Part shown: positions 9,733-19,323 of the stretch, piece by piece
Numbering within the stretch: position 1 is the first letter of the stretch
Layout: the number at the start of each line of letters is the position of its first letter
DNA from: JAEUMW01 sp963734295
GTDB lineage: Bacteria > Pseudomonadota > Gammaproteobacteria > Burkholderiales > JAEUMW01
NCBI GenBank assembly: GCA_963734295.1
Contig: CAVTGS010000017.1
Location: 75,306-139,305 of the forward strand
Length of the DNA: 64,000 bases
Direction: 5' to 3'
Made by a program: the position numbers and the translations under genes
Notes under the pieces: model-generated
Database searches by the model: none
What the model saw: the letters and a program-made list of their open reading frames with translations, nothing else
Told to the model about the DNA's origin: nothing

Positions 9733-9760
9733 CTTGAAATCCCTGCCGCTCTCCCCAACC
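9733..9760 (+). promoter_or_regulatory. Sigma32 (RpoH) heat-shock promoter for grpE-dnaK
   Basis: CTTGAAA at 9733-9739, a 13-base spacer and CCCCAACC at 9753-9760 closely match the RpoH consensus CTTGAAA-N13-17-CCCCATNT. It lies 33 bases before the preferred grpE ATG and would drive grpE, dnaK and probably dnaJ. Confidence 0.65.
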
Positions 9761-9793
9761 TCCGCCGTACTCGATTTGCCCATGGAGTCCGGC

Positions 9794-10339
9794 ATGCACG
9801 AAACACCGCACGACACGACCGCGGCGGAGGCGCCCGCGGAGGCTACAGACGACCCCGTTGCGACGGCCCAGGCCGCGCCGAGCGCCGAGGAACGACTCGA
9901 GCTGGCGGAGGCGAAGGCGCGGGAGCACCACGACGCGTGGCTCCGTGCGAAGGCCGAGGCGGACAACATCCGCAAGCGCGCCCAGGAGGACGTCTCCAAG
10001 GCCCACCGGTACGCGCTCGACGGCTTCTCCGAAGCGCTGCTCCCCGTGCGGGACAGTCTCGAAGCCTCGCTCGCAACGCCCAACCTGACCATCGACAGCC
10101 TCAGGACCGGGGTCGACCTCACCCTCAAGCAGCTCGCCGCCGTATTCGAGAAATTCGGCATCGCCGAGATCAACCCGGTCGGCGAGAAGTTCGACCCGCA
10201 CCGGCACCAGGCGATCTCCACGGTGGAGTCGGACCAGGCGGCGAACACCGTGGTGCAGGTGCTGCAGAAGGGCTACCGCCTGCACGACCGCGTCGTCCGC
10301 CCGGCCCTCGTCACCGTAGCGAAGGGCAAAGACGCTTGA
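9794..10339 (+). CDS. grpE: GrpE nucleotide exchange factor of DnaK
   Basis: Releases ADP from DnaK during the chaperone cycle. The start is the ATG before HETPHDTTAAEA because GGAG lies six bases upstream; an ATG four codons earlier lacks a ribosome-binding site, and a TTG further upstream falls inside the sigma32 promoter. The N-terminal acidic/Ala-rich part leads into the long coiled-coil helix (EERLELAEAKAREHHDAWLR, then AEADNIRKRAQED). The C-terminal beta domain carries EKFDPHRHQAIS and NTVVQVLQKGYRLHDRVVRP. About 181 residues, normal length. dnaK follows 77 bases downstream. Confidence 0.95.
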   Translation: MHETPHDTTAAEAPAEATDDPVATAQAAPSAEERLELAEAKAREHHDAWLRAKAEADNIRKRAQEDVSKAHRYALDGFSEALLPVRDSLEASLATPNLTIDSLRTGVDLTLKQLAAVFEKFGIAEINPVGEKFDPHRHQAISTVESDQAANTVVQVLQKGYRLHDRVVRPALVTVAKGKDA

Positions 10340-10416
10340 AATCAATGGTCGCGGCCGCACCTACGGAACAATCGGTTTACTGAATTCAACCGCTCGTACT
10401 CGGAAAGGAATCCAGC

Positions 10417-12348
<1,932 letters not shown>

Positions 12349-12353
12349 CGGCG

Positions 12354-12391
12354 GGAAGGAGTGAATGCGTGAAAGAGTGAAGAGGTGAAGG
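12354..12391 (+). repeat. Left octamer tandem repeat (GTGAANGN, about 4 units)
   Basis: Directly after the dnaK stop, four near-copies of an 8-base unit with consensus GTGAANGN run head to tail up to the start of the four-helix-bundle gene. The same unit recurs in inverted orientation on the gene's other side. Confidence 0.75.
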
Positions 12392-12751
12392 TTGCAGCGA
12401 AAGCACCGGGACCTTCGTGCCTGGCAGGCCGCAGTCGAATTGGTGGAATCCATCTACCAGGTCACTGCGGCCTTCCCGCGTGAGGAAGCGTTCGGCTTGA
12501 CGGGGCAGATGCGTCGGGCCGCCGTGTCCGTTCCCGCCAACATCGCCGAAGGCGCGGCACGGAACTCGACGAAGGAACTACTACGTTTCCTCAGCGTGGC
12601 GTCAGGTTCGCTTTCCGAGCTCGACACTCATCTCGAAATCGCCGGTAGATTGGGTTACTTGTCAGACGTGGGATCGGTGCGGCACAAGGCCGATGGTGTG
12701 TTCGCCCTGCTGGTGGGCCTCTCGGCCTCGTTGAAACGGAAAGGCGCGTAG
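12392..12751 (+). CDS. Four-helix-bundle protein (23S rRNA intervening-sequence protein family)
   Basis: A 119-residue helical protein of the TIGR02436/S23 family. Diagnostic stretches are LRAWQAAVELVESIYQ, the central QMRRAAVSVPANIAEGAARN and a helix with SELDTHLEIAGRLGYL. Members were first seen encoded inside 23S rRNA intervening sequences, but most are free-standing and of unknown function; some relatives (Avd) are accessory proteins of diversity-generating retroelements. The start is a TTG. It sits between dnaK and dnaJ and is bracketed by inverted GTGAA octamer arrays, so gene plus repeats looks like a unit inserted into the chaperone operon. No retroelement reverse transcriptase is visible. 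Confidence 0.85.
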   Translation: MQRKHRDLRAWQAAVELVESIYQVTAAFPREEAFGLTGQMRRAAVSVPANIAEGAARNSTKELLRFLSVASGSLSELDTHLEIAGRLGYLSDVGSVRHKADGVFALLVGLSASLKRKGA

Positions 12752-12760
12752 CGCTGCCGG

Positions 12761-12805
12761 CATTCACCCGTTCACTCATTCACTCGTTCACTCCTTCACG
12801 CCTTC
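12761..12805 (-). repeat. Right octamer tandem repeat (inverted, about 5 units)
   Basis: Five near-copies of TTCACNCN, the reverse complement of the left array's unit, lie between the four-helix-bundle gene and dnaJ. Period is 8 bases. Together the two arrays could fold into a long imperfect stem enclosing the gene. Confidence 0.75.
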
Positions 12806-12812
12806 GATAACG

Positions 12813-13932
12813 ATGTCCAAACGCGACTACTACGAAGTGCTGGGCGTCAAGCGCGACGCCGCCGAGGAAGAAATCCGGAAGGCGTTCCGCAAGCTCGCCA
12901 TGAAGCACCACCCGGATCGCAACCCGGGTGATCACACCGCCGAGGTTCGCTTCAAGGAAGCGAAGGAAGCGTACGACGTGCTGGGCGACACCGACAAGCG
13001 CGCCGCGTACGATCGTTTCGGCCATGCCGGCGTAGATGCGACCGCCGGCGCTGCGGGTGCGGGCGGCTTCGGGAATTTCGCCGACGCCTTCAGCGACATC
13101 TTCGGCGACATTTTCGGCGCCGGGCGCGGGGGCCGCTCCACCGTCTATCGCGGGGCGGACCTGCGCTACAACCTCGAGGTCACCCTCGAGGAAGCGGCTC
13201 GCGGCACCGAAACCCGCATCCGCATTCCGACCATGCAGGAATGCGGCACCTGCGGCGGATCGGGCGCGAAACCGGGCACGCAGCCTTCCACCTGCTCGAC
13301 CTGCGGCGGCCACGGCCAGGTCCGCATCCAGCAGGGCTTCTTCTCGATCCAGCAAACCTGCCCCACCTGCCACGGCAACGGCCGCGTGATCGGTTCACCC
13401 TGCAGCGAGTGCCACGGTCAGGGCCGCGTCAAGATTCAGAAGACGCTGTCGGTCAAGATTCCAGCAGGCGTCGACGAAGGTGATCGCATCCGACTCGCCG
13501 GCGAGGGCGAGGCCGGCATCAATGGCGGTCCTGCCGGCGATCTCTACGTCGTCGTCCACCTGCGCGAGCACGCGGTCTTCCAGCGCGACGGCAACGATCT
13601 GCACTGCGAGATGCCGATCAGCTTCACCATCGCGGCGCTCGGCGGTGAGGTCGACATCCCCACCCTGGACGGTCAGGCGACCGTGAAGATTCCGCGCCGA
13701 GACCCAGACCGGCAGGGTGTTCCGCCTGCGCGGCAAGGGCATCAAGGGCGTGCGCGCGTCGAGCCCCGGCGATCTGCACTGCCACGTCGTCGTCGAGACG
13801 CCGGTGAATCTCACCGCCCGCCAGAAGGAACTGCTGGAAGAGTTCGAGGCGATCAGCCGCGACGACGAGGGGACGCACAATCCCCGCGCGAAGGGGTGGT
13901 TTGACAAGGTCAGGGAATTCTTCGCGGAATGA
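12813..13932 (+). CDS. dnaJ: Chaperone DnaJ (Hsp40), one-base frameshift near 13695
   Basis: Co-chaperone that stimulates DnaK's ATPase. The J-domain starts MSKRDYYEVLGVKRDAAEEE and carries HPD within KHHPDRNPGD. A Gly/Phe-rich linker and four zinc-finger CxxCxGxG-type repeats follow (CGTCGGSG, CSTCGGHG, CPTCHGNG, CSECHGQG), then the C-terminal substrate domains. The frame breaks at KIPRR: an extra C near 13695 shifts the read. Removing it restores AETQTGRVFRLRGKG and the rest up to VREFFAE, giving about 373 residues. Conservation on both sides suggests a sequencing indel. Pieces of this 3' end recur downstream. Confidence 0.92.
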
Positions 13933-14008
13933 ATTCTCTGACCTTACGGCGCAGGCTAACTTGCACGCAAAGTTAAGGTCGGCAGATTCATCGTCGACCG
14001 GCCGGAAC

Positions 14009-14041
14009 CACAAGGTGAAAGAGTTCTTCGCAGAGTGAATT
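14009..14041 (+). repeat. Second copy of the dnaJ 3' tail
   Basis: CACAAGGTGAAAGAGTTC followed by TTCGCAGAGTGA encodes HKVKEFFAE-stop and mirrors the true dnaJ end (DKVREFFAE-stop) about 75 bases upstream. A duplicated gene tail of this kind is what site-specific insertion or a tandem duplication would leave. Confidence 0.6.
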
Positions 14042-14109
14042 CCGTAGGCCCCCGTGTTACTTAGCCGGGGCAGTGTGCCCTTTAGGTTCGTCTCTTGCAC
14101 GAAGACAAG

Positions 14110-15000
14110 ATGCTCCCAACTCGACAAGCCGAGATTGAAGCTAAAGCGAAACGCCAAACAACACTCGTCACGACCCGCACGTCTCTTGCAGTCGCCATCA
14201 TTGCCGCCACAGCTTCCGTAGCTTCTGTCGCATTCAACTATTGGTTTACGGATAGAGTACGAACCAACATCAGTGATCAGACTCTAGCGTTGGAGGCCAT
14301 CAAAGTAGATCTCGCAAAGTCGGCACAGAAGACTGCCGATACGGTCGCGATGATCGATGCAGCGCGCTTAGAGCTCCAGCGCCAAGCGGCGGCCATCGAA
14401 AACGCTCGCCTTGATATCGAGCGCCAAGCGGCGGACATCGATGCCGCTCGCCTTGTTATCCAGCGACAGCTCGCAGTTAGTTCCACTCGGAACGAGTCCA
14501 GGAGAACGGACATCGACGACCAACGCCGAAAGGCCGATCAAATTCGCCTTGCAACGGATCTCGCCAAGGCGAAGGCCCAGCTGCTCCCTACTATGGAGCC
14601 ATCCTGCACCGTCACATGGGTCTCACAGCAACGGCTGACACTGGAGTGTACGTTCAAGAACACGGGTACTAATCGGATTTTCCTCCAACCCGTTGCGTCG
14701 TTCGACTTCTTAGACTTAGATCTAGGCAATGACTCCTTTGTTGCTGGCGCAATCACGAAGGTCGATGGTGATTCGCGGAACAACGTGCCCGTCGGCCTCA
14801 CAGCGAGTAACACGTTCAACATATACTTGTCTGAGATTGGACAGCGAGTTAAGCGTAAGGCCATTGCCGCACGGATCAGAGCAACGACGGACGAAATTGC
14901 CGTGAATAGTCTGAGAGCGATCGCCCAAGGATATGTAAGCGAGAAGGATTTGGGCTCCTTGTCATCTCAAGAATACAGAATAGTTGTCCCGCTGCAGTGA
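14110..15000 (+). CDS. Unknown protein with one membrane helix and a coiled coil
   Basis: I do not recognise a family. The frame gives about 296 residues from the ATG before LPTRQAEIEAK; a TTG five codons upstream is an alternative. A hydrophobic helix lies near residues 25-43 (SLAVAIIAATASVASVAFNY). It is followed by a long coiled coil with a repeated pattern (IDAARLELQRQAAAIENARL and continuing) to about residue 150, then a beta-rich C-terminal domain starting CTVTWVSQQRLTLECTFKNT. Base composition is clearly more AT-rich than the neighbours, suggesting acquisition by transfer. It lies between duplicated dnaJ pieces. Confidence 0.65.
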   Translation: MLPTRQAEIEAKAKRQTTLVTTRTSLAVAIIAATASVASVAFNYWFTDRVRTNISDQTLALEAIKVDLAKSAQKTADTVAMIDAARLELQRQAAAIENARLDIERQAADIDAARLVIQRQLAVSSTRNESRRTDIDDQRRKADQIRLATDLAKAKAQLLPTMEPSCTVTWVSQQRLTLECTFKNTGTNRIFLQPVASFDFLDLDLGNDSFVAGAITKVDGDSRNNVPVGLTASNTFNIYLSEIGQRVKRKAIAARIRATTDEIAVNSLRAIAQGYVSEKDLGSLSSQEYRIVVPLQ

Positions 15001-15105
15001 TCATCGGGCTCAAATGGGGAGAGAACACAGCGTGCTCTCGGAGTCGGGTTGGCCTCGGGCTCGCGCGTACGCAATCAGTGGCTTTTGATCGGCTGCGTCA
15101 CCCAG

Positions 15106-15302
15106 CCGTGCACTGGCTGGCGGTACCTTGATTGCCTCCGCCCACTCCCCACTTTCGTCCTGCCGGGCGCTCCGATGGAGAAAGAGGCCCAGAGGGGCGA
15201 AACTGGCGGATCACGTTCCGCTTCGACGGCGAGGACACCGTGCACGGCTTAGCGGTACCTTGATCGCCTCCGCCCAGTGCCCACTTTCGTCCTGCCTGGC
15301 GC
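15106..15302 (+). repeat. Direct repeat, two ~65-base copies
   Basis: Copies at 15106-15170 and 15238-15302 share CCGTGCAC, GCGGTACCTTGAT, GCCTCCGCCCA and CCCACTTTCGTCCTGCC in the same order. They bracket a toxin-gene relic. Their origin is unknown; they may be cassette or insertion-element ends. Confidence 0.65.
15195..15261 (+). pseudogene. HigB/RelE-type toxin C-terminal relic
   Basis: A short frame reads GRNWRITFRFDGED, the characteristic C-terminal strand of HigB/plasmid-maintenance killer toxins (usually GNWRITFRFxDGDA...). The rest of the toxin and any antitoxin are missing, and one of the local direct repeats starts inside its end. It is a fragment only. Confidence 0.5.
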
Positions 15303-15393
15303 GGCACGCGGACAGTCTCCGGTTTGGGCTTGGTTAACGCTGCCGTCGTTTTCCATCTCCCCGGCTGCCGCGCCGGGCGGGATTCGAACCCGG

Positions 15394-15752
15394 CTAGCGC
15401 AAATAGGCCAGCAGCGGTGAGCCGATCGGCCGCCTGATCAGCGCATTCTCCGCCGCCGCTCTCGCCGCGCCTGGTTCAAGCTGCTCGATCCACTGAGTGT
15501 CGCTCCCCACCAGCGACGCGATCGCCGCGCCGTCGCGATAGAGCACGCGATTGATGGCAAGCGCCGGCACCTTCGCCCCCGGCACGATCGAGGCGAGCCG
15601 GCAGGATCTCCGACTCTCGCCGACGATGTTCTCCGCACACGCAACCTGGTCGGGAAACACGACGGCAATAGGTCGTCAGAGCGCATCCGCTGCAGCGGGG
15701 CGGGCACCTTGCTGCCGCCCTGGAAGCGCGGCAGGGCAAGCGCAGTCGTTGC
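15394..15752 (-). pseudogene. Lhr-like helicase C-terminal remnant
   Basis: Reading leftward, LPRFQGGSKVPAPLQRMRSD, then (one base shifted) VVFPDQVACAENIVGE, then SIVPGAKVPALAINRVLYRD and a final SPLLAYLR-stop, resemble pieces of the C-terminal region of large Lhr-type DEAD/H helicases. A frameshift and an internal deletion join the pieces, and the helicase core is absent. It is dead DNA within the scrambled zone downstream of dnaJ. Confidence 0.5.
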
Positions 15753-15756
15753 GATC

Positions 15757-15824
15757 GTTGAGACTCCGGTGAACCCACCGCGCGCCAGAAGTAATTGCTG
15801 GAAGAGTTCGAGGCGATCAGCCGC
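15757..15824 (+). repeat. Displaced copy of an internal dnaJ segment
   Basis: About 68 bases match dnaJ 13792-13860 (coding VETPVNLTARQKELLEEFEA) with roughly eight mismatches and one indel. With the tail copy at 14009 it shows that the dnaJ 3' end was duplicated and broken up around the inserted segment. Confidence 0.7.
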
Positions 15825-15848
15825 TCGACAATACCATACGGCGGCCTC

Positions 15849-18848
15849 CTAACTCTCCGCGATCGCCGCCGCTCCCGCATCCTGTCTCGCCGCGACGCCC
15901 TCGTGCGGCTCCAGATCGCGGTCGCTGCGGACCGGCACCGCCGAGACTTTCCAGATGCTCTCGCAATACTCCCGCACCGCACGGTCGGACGAGAACCTCC
16001 CCATGCGAGCGACGTTCAGGATCGACATCCGTGTCCAGCGCGGGACATCGTGGTAGGCCCGCTGCACGTCCTCCTGGCAGCCGATGTACGCGGCGTAGTC
16101 GGCCAACACCAGATACGGATCGTGGTCGATCAGGCTATCGATCAGCGGCCGGAACATCTCTGCGTCGCCGCCCGAGAAGACGCCGCTGCGGATCTGATCC
16201 AGGGCTTCGCGCAGCTCCGGCTCCCGCTCATAGATCTCGCGCGGTCGATACCCCGCGCGCGCCGCGCGGTACACCTCCTCCGCGGTGAGGCCGAACAGGA
16301 AGAAATTCTCGGCGCCCACCGCCTCGCGGATCTCCACGTTCGCGCCGTCCAGCGTACCGATGGTGAGCGCACCGTTCATGGCAAACTTCATGTTTCCGGT
16401 GCCGGAAGCCTCCTTCCCCGCGGTGGAGATCTGCTCCGAAAGGTCCGCCGCCGGATACACCGAATGCGCGTTCTTGACGTTGAAGTTGGGCAGAAAGACG
16501 ACCTTGAGGTACTCGCTCACCACGGGGTCGTTGTTCACCACGTCGGCCAACGAATTGACGAGCTTGATGATGAGCTTCGCCATCGTGTAGTTCGGCGCGG
16601 ACTTGCCGGCGAAGATCACGGTGCGCCGTACGTGGGCACTCTCCGGAAAGCGGCGAATGCGGTTATAGAGCGTGATCACGTGCAGCAGATTGAGATGCTG
16701 CCGCTTGTATTCGTGGATGCGCTTCGCCTGAATGTCGAACATCGAGTCCGGGTCCACGCTGATGCCGGTCGAGCGCTGGATCAGCCGCGCGAGATTGACC
16801 TTGGCCTCGCGTTTCACGCGCCGCCAGTCGTCCTGAAAGCCGGCATCCTCGGCGAAGGGCTCGAGCCTGCTGGCGTCACCGAGGTCGGTAATCCATTGCG
16901 TGCCGATCCGGTCGCTCATGATGCGCGCGAGCCCGGGGTTTGCGAGCACCATGAATCGGCGCGGCGTGACACCGTTGGTCTTGTTGCTGAACTTCTCGGG
17001 CCACAGTTCGTGAAAGTCGCGCAAGGTCTCGTGCTCGAGCAGCTCGGTGTGCAACGCGGCGACACCGTTGATGGCATGGCAGCCGACGCAGGCCAGGTTC
17101 GCCATGCGCACCCGCGGCTCGCCGTGGTTGTCGATCAGGGACAGGCGTTGCACGCGCGCCTCGTCGCCGGGGTAACGGGCGCGGACCTCGTCCAGGAAGC
17201 GCCGATTGATCTCGAAGATGAGCTCCAGGTGCCGCGGCAGGAGCCACGCGAAAAGCCCCACCGGCCACGTCTCGAGCGCCTCGGGCAGGAGGGTATGGTT
17301 GGTGTAACCGAACGTGCGGCGCGTGATGTCCCAGGCGCGCTCCCACTCCAGGTCGTACTCGTCTAGCATGAGGCGCATCAGCTCCACCACCGCGATGGCA
17401 GGGTGGGTGTCGTTGAGCTGCACGGCATACTTCTCGGGGAACCGCTCGATCGCGCTCTCACCCTGGAAGAAGATCCGGAGCATGTCGCGCAGTGAGCACG
17501 AGACAAAAAAATACTGCTGCTGCAGACGCAAAGCTTTGCCGACCTCCGGCTCGTCGTTCGGGTAGAGCACCTTCGAGATCGTTTCCGAGCCGATCTTGCC
17601 GCTCACCGCACCGTAGTAGTCGCCGCGGTTGAATGCCTGCAGATCGAACGACTCGCAGGCCTCTGCTTTCCAGAGCCGCAGCAGGTTCGCCGTGCCCACC
17701 CCGTAGCCCGGGATCGGGGTGTCGCATGCCACGCCGCGGATCACGCTGTCCGGCACCCAGCTCGCGCGGAATCGTCCGTCGGCATCGAACCTGCCGTCGG
17801 TGTGCCCGCGCAGCTTCACCTCGAACGCGAGCTCGGGGCGCACGATCTCCCAGGGATTGCCGAACCGGAGCCAGTTGTCCGCGAGCTCCACCTGCCAACC
17901 GAACTTGATCGCCTGCTCGAACATGCCGAACTCGTAGCGGATACCGTAGCCGATGGCAGGGATCTGCAGGGTCGACAGCGAATCGAGATAACAGGCGGCG
18001 AGCCGCCCGAGGCCGCCGCTTCCCAGGCCGGGCTCCTGCTCCTGTTCCAGCAGATCCTCGAGGGCGATGCCGAGCTCGGCCATCGCCTGCCGGGTGGATT
18101 CCCAGATGCCGAGGTTGATGAGCGCGTTGCCCAGGTGTGGCCCAGGCAGGAACTCGGCCGACATGTAGCAGACGGTGCGTACCTTGCCCGCATGATAGGT
18201 GGAGCTGGTATTGATCCAGCGCTTGAGCAATCGGTCGCGCACCGTGTAGGCGAGCGCCATGTACTGGTCGTTTTTCGTCGCGATCGCGGGAAAGCGGGCC
18301 TGCAGGCAGAAGAGGTTGCCGAGAAAGTCGCGCCGGATCGCATCCGCGCTCCGACCGGTGCGCGAATGCTCGTGACCAGCGTCGGTGTCGATGCGGCGTG
18401 GGCTCGAAGCTGCCGCGGAGAACCGCTCGCAGGCGCCAATCCCGCGCGTCTCCTTATCGAACTCGGCACAAATCTCGCCCGCGATCTCGTTACCCGTCAT
18501 GAGCTTCGCATCGAGCGCCCGAAACGCGCGCAAAGGTTCGGGAATCACGACATCCCGCAGCAACACCAGCAGCGCGGATGCCTGTGCCTGTCGCACCCGC
18601 CCGAGTGCGAGACCGATCTCGGACACCGCCCAGTCCGATGCGAGCAGCTCGGGCGAGACAAAGAAGGCGTACACGGACGACGTCCGCAGGGCCGCCTCGA
18701 ACTCTTCCCGCCAGCCGTGCCGTTTTCGGATTTCCGCGTCGAGGTGATAGTCGACATGATGTGCGTCCAGCCCCGGGATGACCTCGGCGACCCGCGACTC
18801 GTCCGTCGCGGCATAGAACAGCAGCGCGCGGTGCCTTTCACTGACCAT
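15849..18848 (-). CDS. glgP: TIR domain-glycogen phosphorylase fusion
   Basis: One uninterrupted 999-residue frame. Residues ~164-985 are a glycogen/maltodextrin phosphorylase, which releases glucose-1-phosphate from alpha-1,4-glucans. Landmarks are RTVCYMSAEFLPGPHLGNAL (224-243), LNDTHPAIAVVELMR, FSNKTNGVTPRRF, RIHEYKRQHLN, and EASGTGNMKF with the PLP lysine at 821. Residues ~5-130 are not part of any normal phosphorylase and read as a TIR domain: first strand HRALLFYAATD, then GWREEFEAALRTSS and FFVSPELLASDWAVSEIGLA. Glu77 in W-x-x-x-E matches the NAD-cleaving Glu of catalytic TIRs such as SARM1. A short linker (~131-163) joins the two. NADase activity and any regulatory role are inference. 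Confidence 0.9.
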   Translation of the reverse strand: MVSERHRALLFYAATDESRVAEVIPGLDAHHVDYHLDAEIRKRHGWREEFEAALRTSSVYAFFVSPELLASDWAVSEIGLALGRVRQAQASALLVLLRDVVIPEPLRAFRALDAKLMTGNEIAGEICAEFDKETRGIGACERFSAAASSPRRIDTDAGHEHSRTGRSADAIRRDFLGNLFCLQARFPAIATKNDQYMALAYTVRDRLLKRWINTSSTYHAGKVRTVCYMSAEFLPGPHLGNALINLGIWESTRQAMAELGIALEDLLEQEQEPGLGSGGLGRLAACYLDSLSTLQIPAIGYGIRYEFGMFEQAIKFGWQVELADNWLRFGNPWEIVRPELAFEVKLRGHTDGRFDADGRFRASWVPDSVIRGVACDTPIPGYGVGTANLLRLWKAEACESFDLQAFNRGDYYGAVSGKIGSETISKVLYPNDEPEVGKALRLQQQYFFVSCSLRDMLRIFFQGESAIERFPEKYAVQLNDTHPAIAVVELMRLMLDEYDLEWERAWDITRRTFGYTNHTLLPEALETWPVGLFAWLLPRHLELIFEINRRFLDEVRARYPGDEARVQRLSLIDNHGEPRVRMANLACVGCHAINGVAALHTELLEHETLRDFHELWPEKFSNKTNGVTPRRFMVLANPGLARIMSDRIGTQWITDLGDASRLEPFAEDAGFQDDWRRVKREAKVNLARLIQRSTGISVDPDSMFDIQAKRIHEYKRQHLNLLHVITLYNRIRRFPESAHVRRTVIFAGKSAPNYTMAKLIIKLVNSLADVVNNDPVVSEYLKVVFLPNFNVKNAHSVYPAADLSEQISTAGKEASGTGNMKFAMNGALTIGTLDGANVEIREAVGAENFFLFGLTAEEVYRAARAGYRPREIYEREPELREALDQIRSGVFSGGDAEMFRPLIDSLIDHDPYLVLADYAAYIGCQEDVQRAYHDVPRWTRMSILNVARMGRFSSDRAVREYCESIWKVSAVPVRSDRDLEPHEGVAARQDAGAAAIAES

Positions 18849-19323
18849 GACTCATTCTCCCTATCGATGATACGTCCCAGATCACGCTGGCGGAGACGAG
18901 ACGCCCTCTTCGTGCGTGGTCGCGCCGCCCGGCGCATGGTCCCGGAATCCGCGCTAGGCAAGGTGCGCCTCGAGGGTCCGCTCCCGTTCCCGCATGGAGA
19001 CCCCTCAACTTAGCCGCGATTGATGGTGCCGATCAAGACCGACCGCCCCGCTCCATAGCAGGACAGATGTCCCCCCGCGCAACACGTCATCCGGGACGGG
19101 CGACTGCGCCGAGTAGTCCCGTCGCTCACTGACCGGCAACGCAGCCCCATGGCGGCACCGTGGCACGGGCCCTGCTGAATAGTCGCACTGGCGGTCTGAA
19201 CTGCATCATTCCGTGACAGGAAGAAGGGCTGCCCGGCGTGTTTGATCCAGCGCAAAGACGTGCACGGCCGCGCTGTCTACAATTGCGCCGGTTCGATTTA
19301 AGCTCAATTTAGCGAGGTATACG
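18849..19323. other. Divergent intergenic region
   Basis: About 475 bases between the TIR-phosphorylase start and the Cache-protein start. I see no convincing gene. It should hold promoters for both directions; a weak sigma54-like match is listed separately. Confidence 0.5.
19160..19176 (+). promoter_or_regulatory. Weak sigma54-type -24/-12 match
   Basis: TGGCACGGGCCCTGCT resembles YTGGCACGRNNNTTGCW with one mismatch in the -12 TTGC. It lies about 150 bases before the Cache-protein gene. It may be chance in GC-rich DNA. Confidence 0.25.

Noticed and set aside
12354..12805. Octamer arrays as a CRISPR array
   Set aside because: Units are 8 bases with no spacers, no cas genes are present, and the two sides are inverted relative to each other.
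13939..13985. Nested inverted repeat GACCTTA...TAAGGTC downstream of dnaJ as a terminator
   Set aside because: Weak stems, a long loop and no T-run; not listed as a terminator.
15370..15394. tRNA-like T-arm (CCGGGTTCGAATCCCG on the minus strand)
   Set aside because: No acceptor, D or anticodon arm can be folded around it; upstream is the Lhr remnant's stop codon. Probably a chance or relic sequence.
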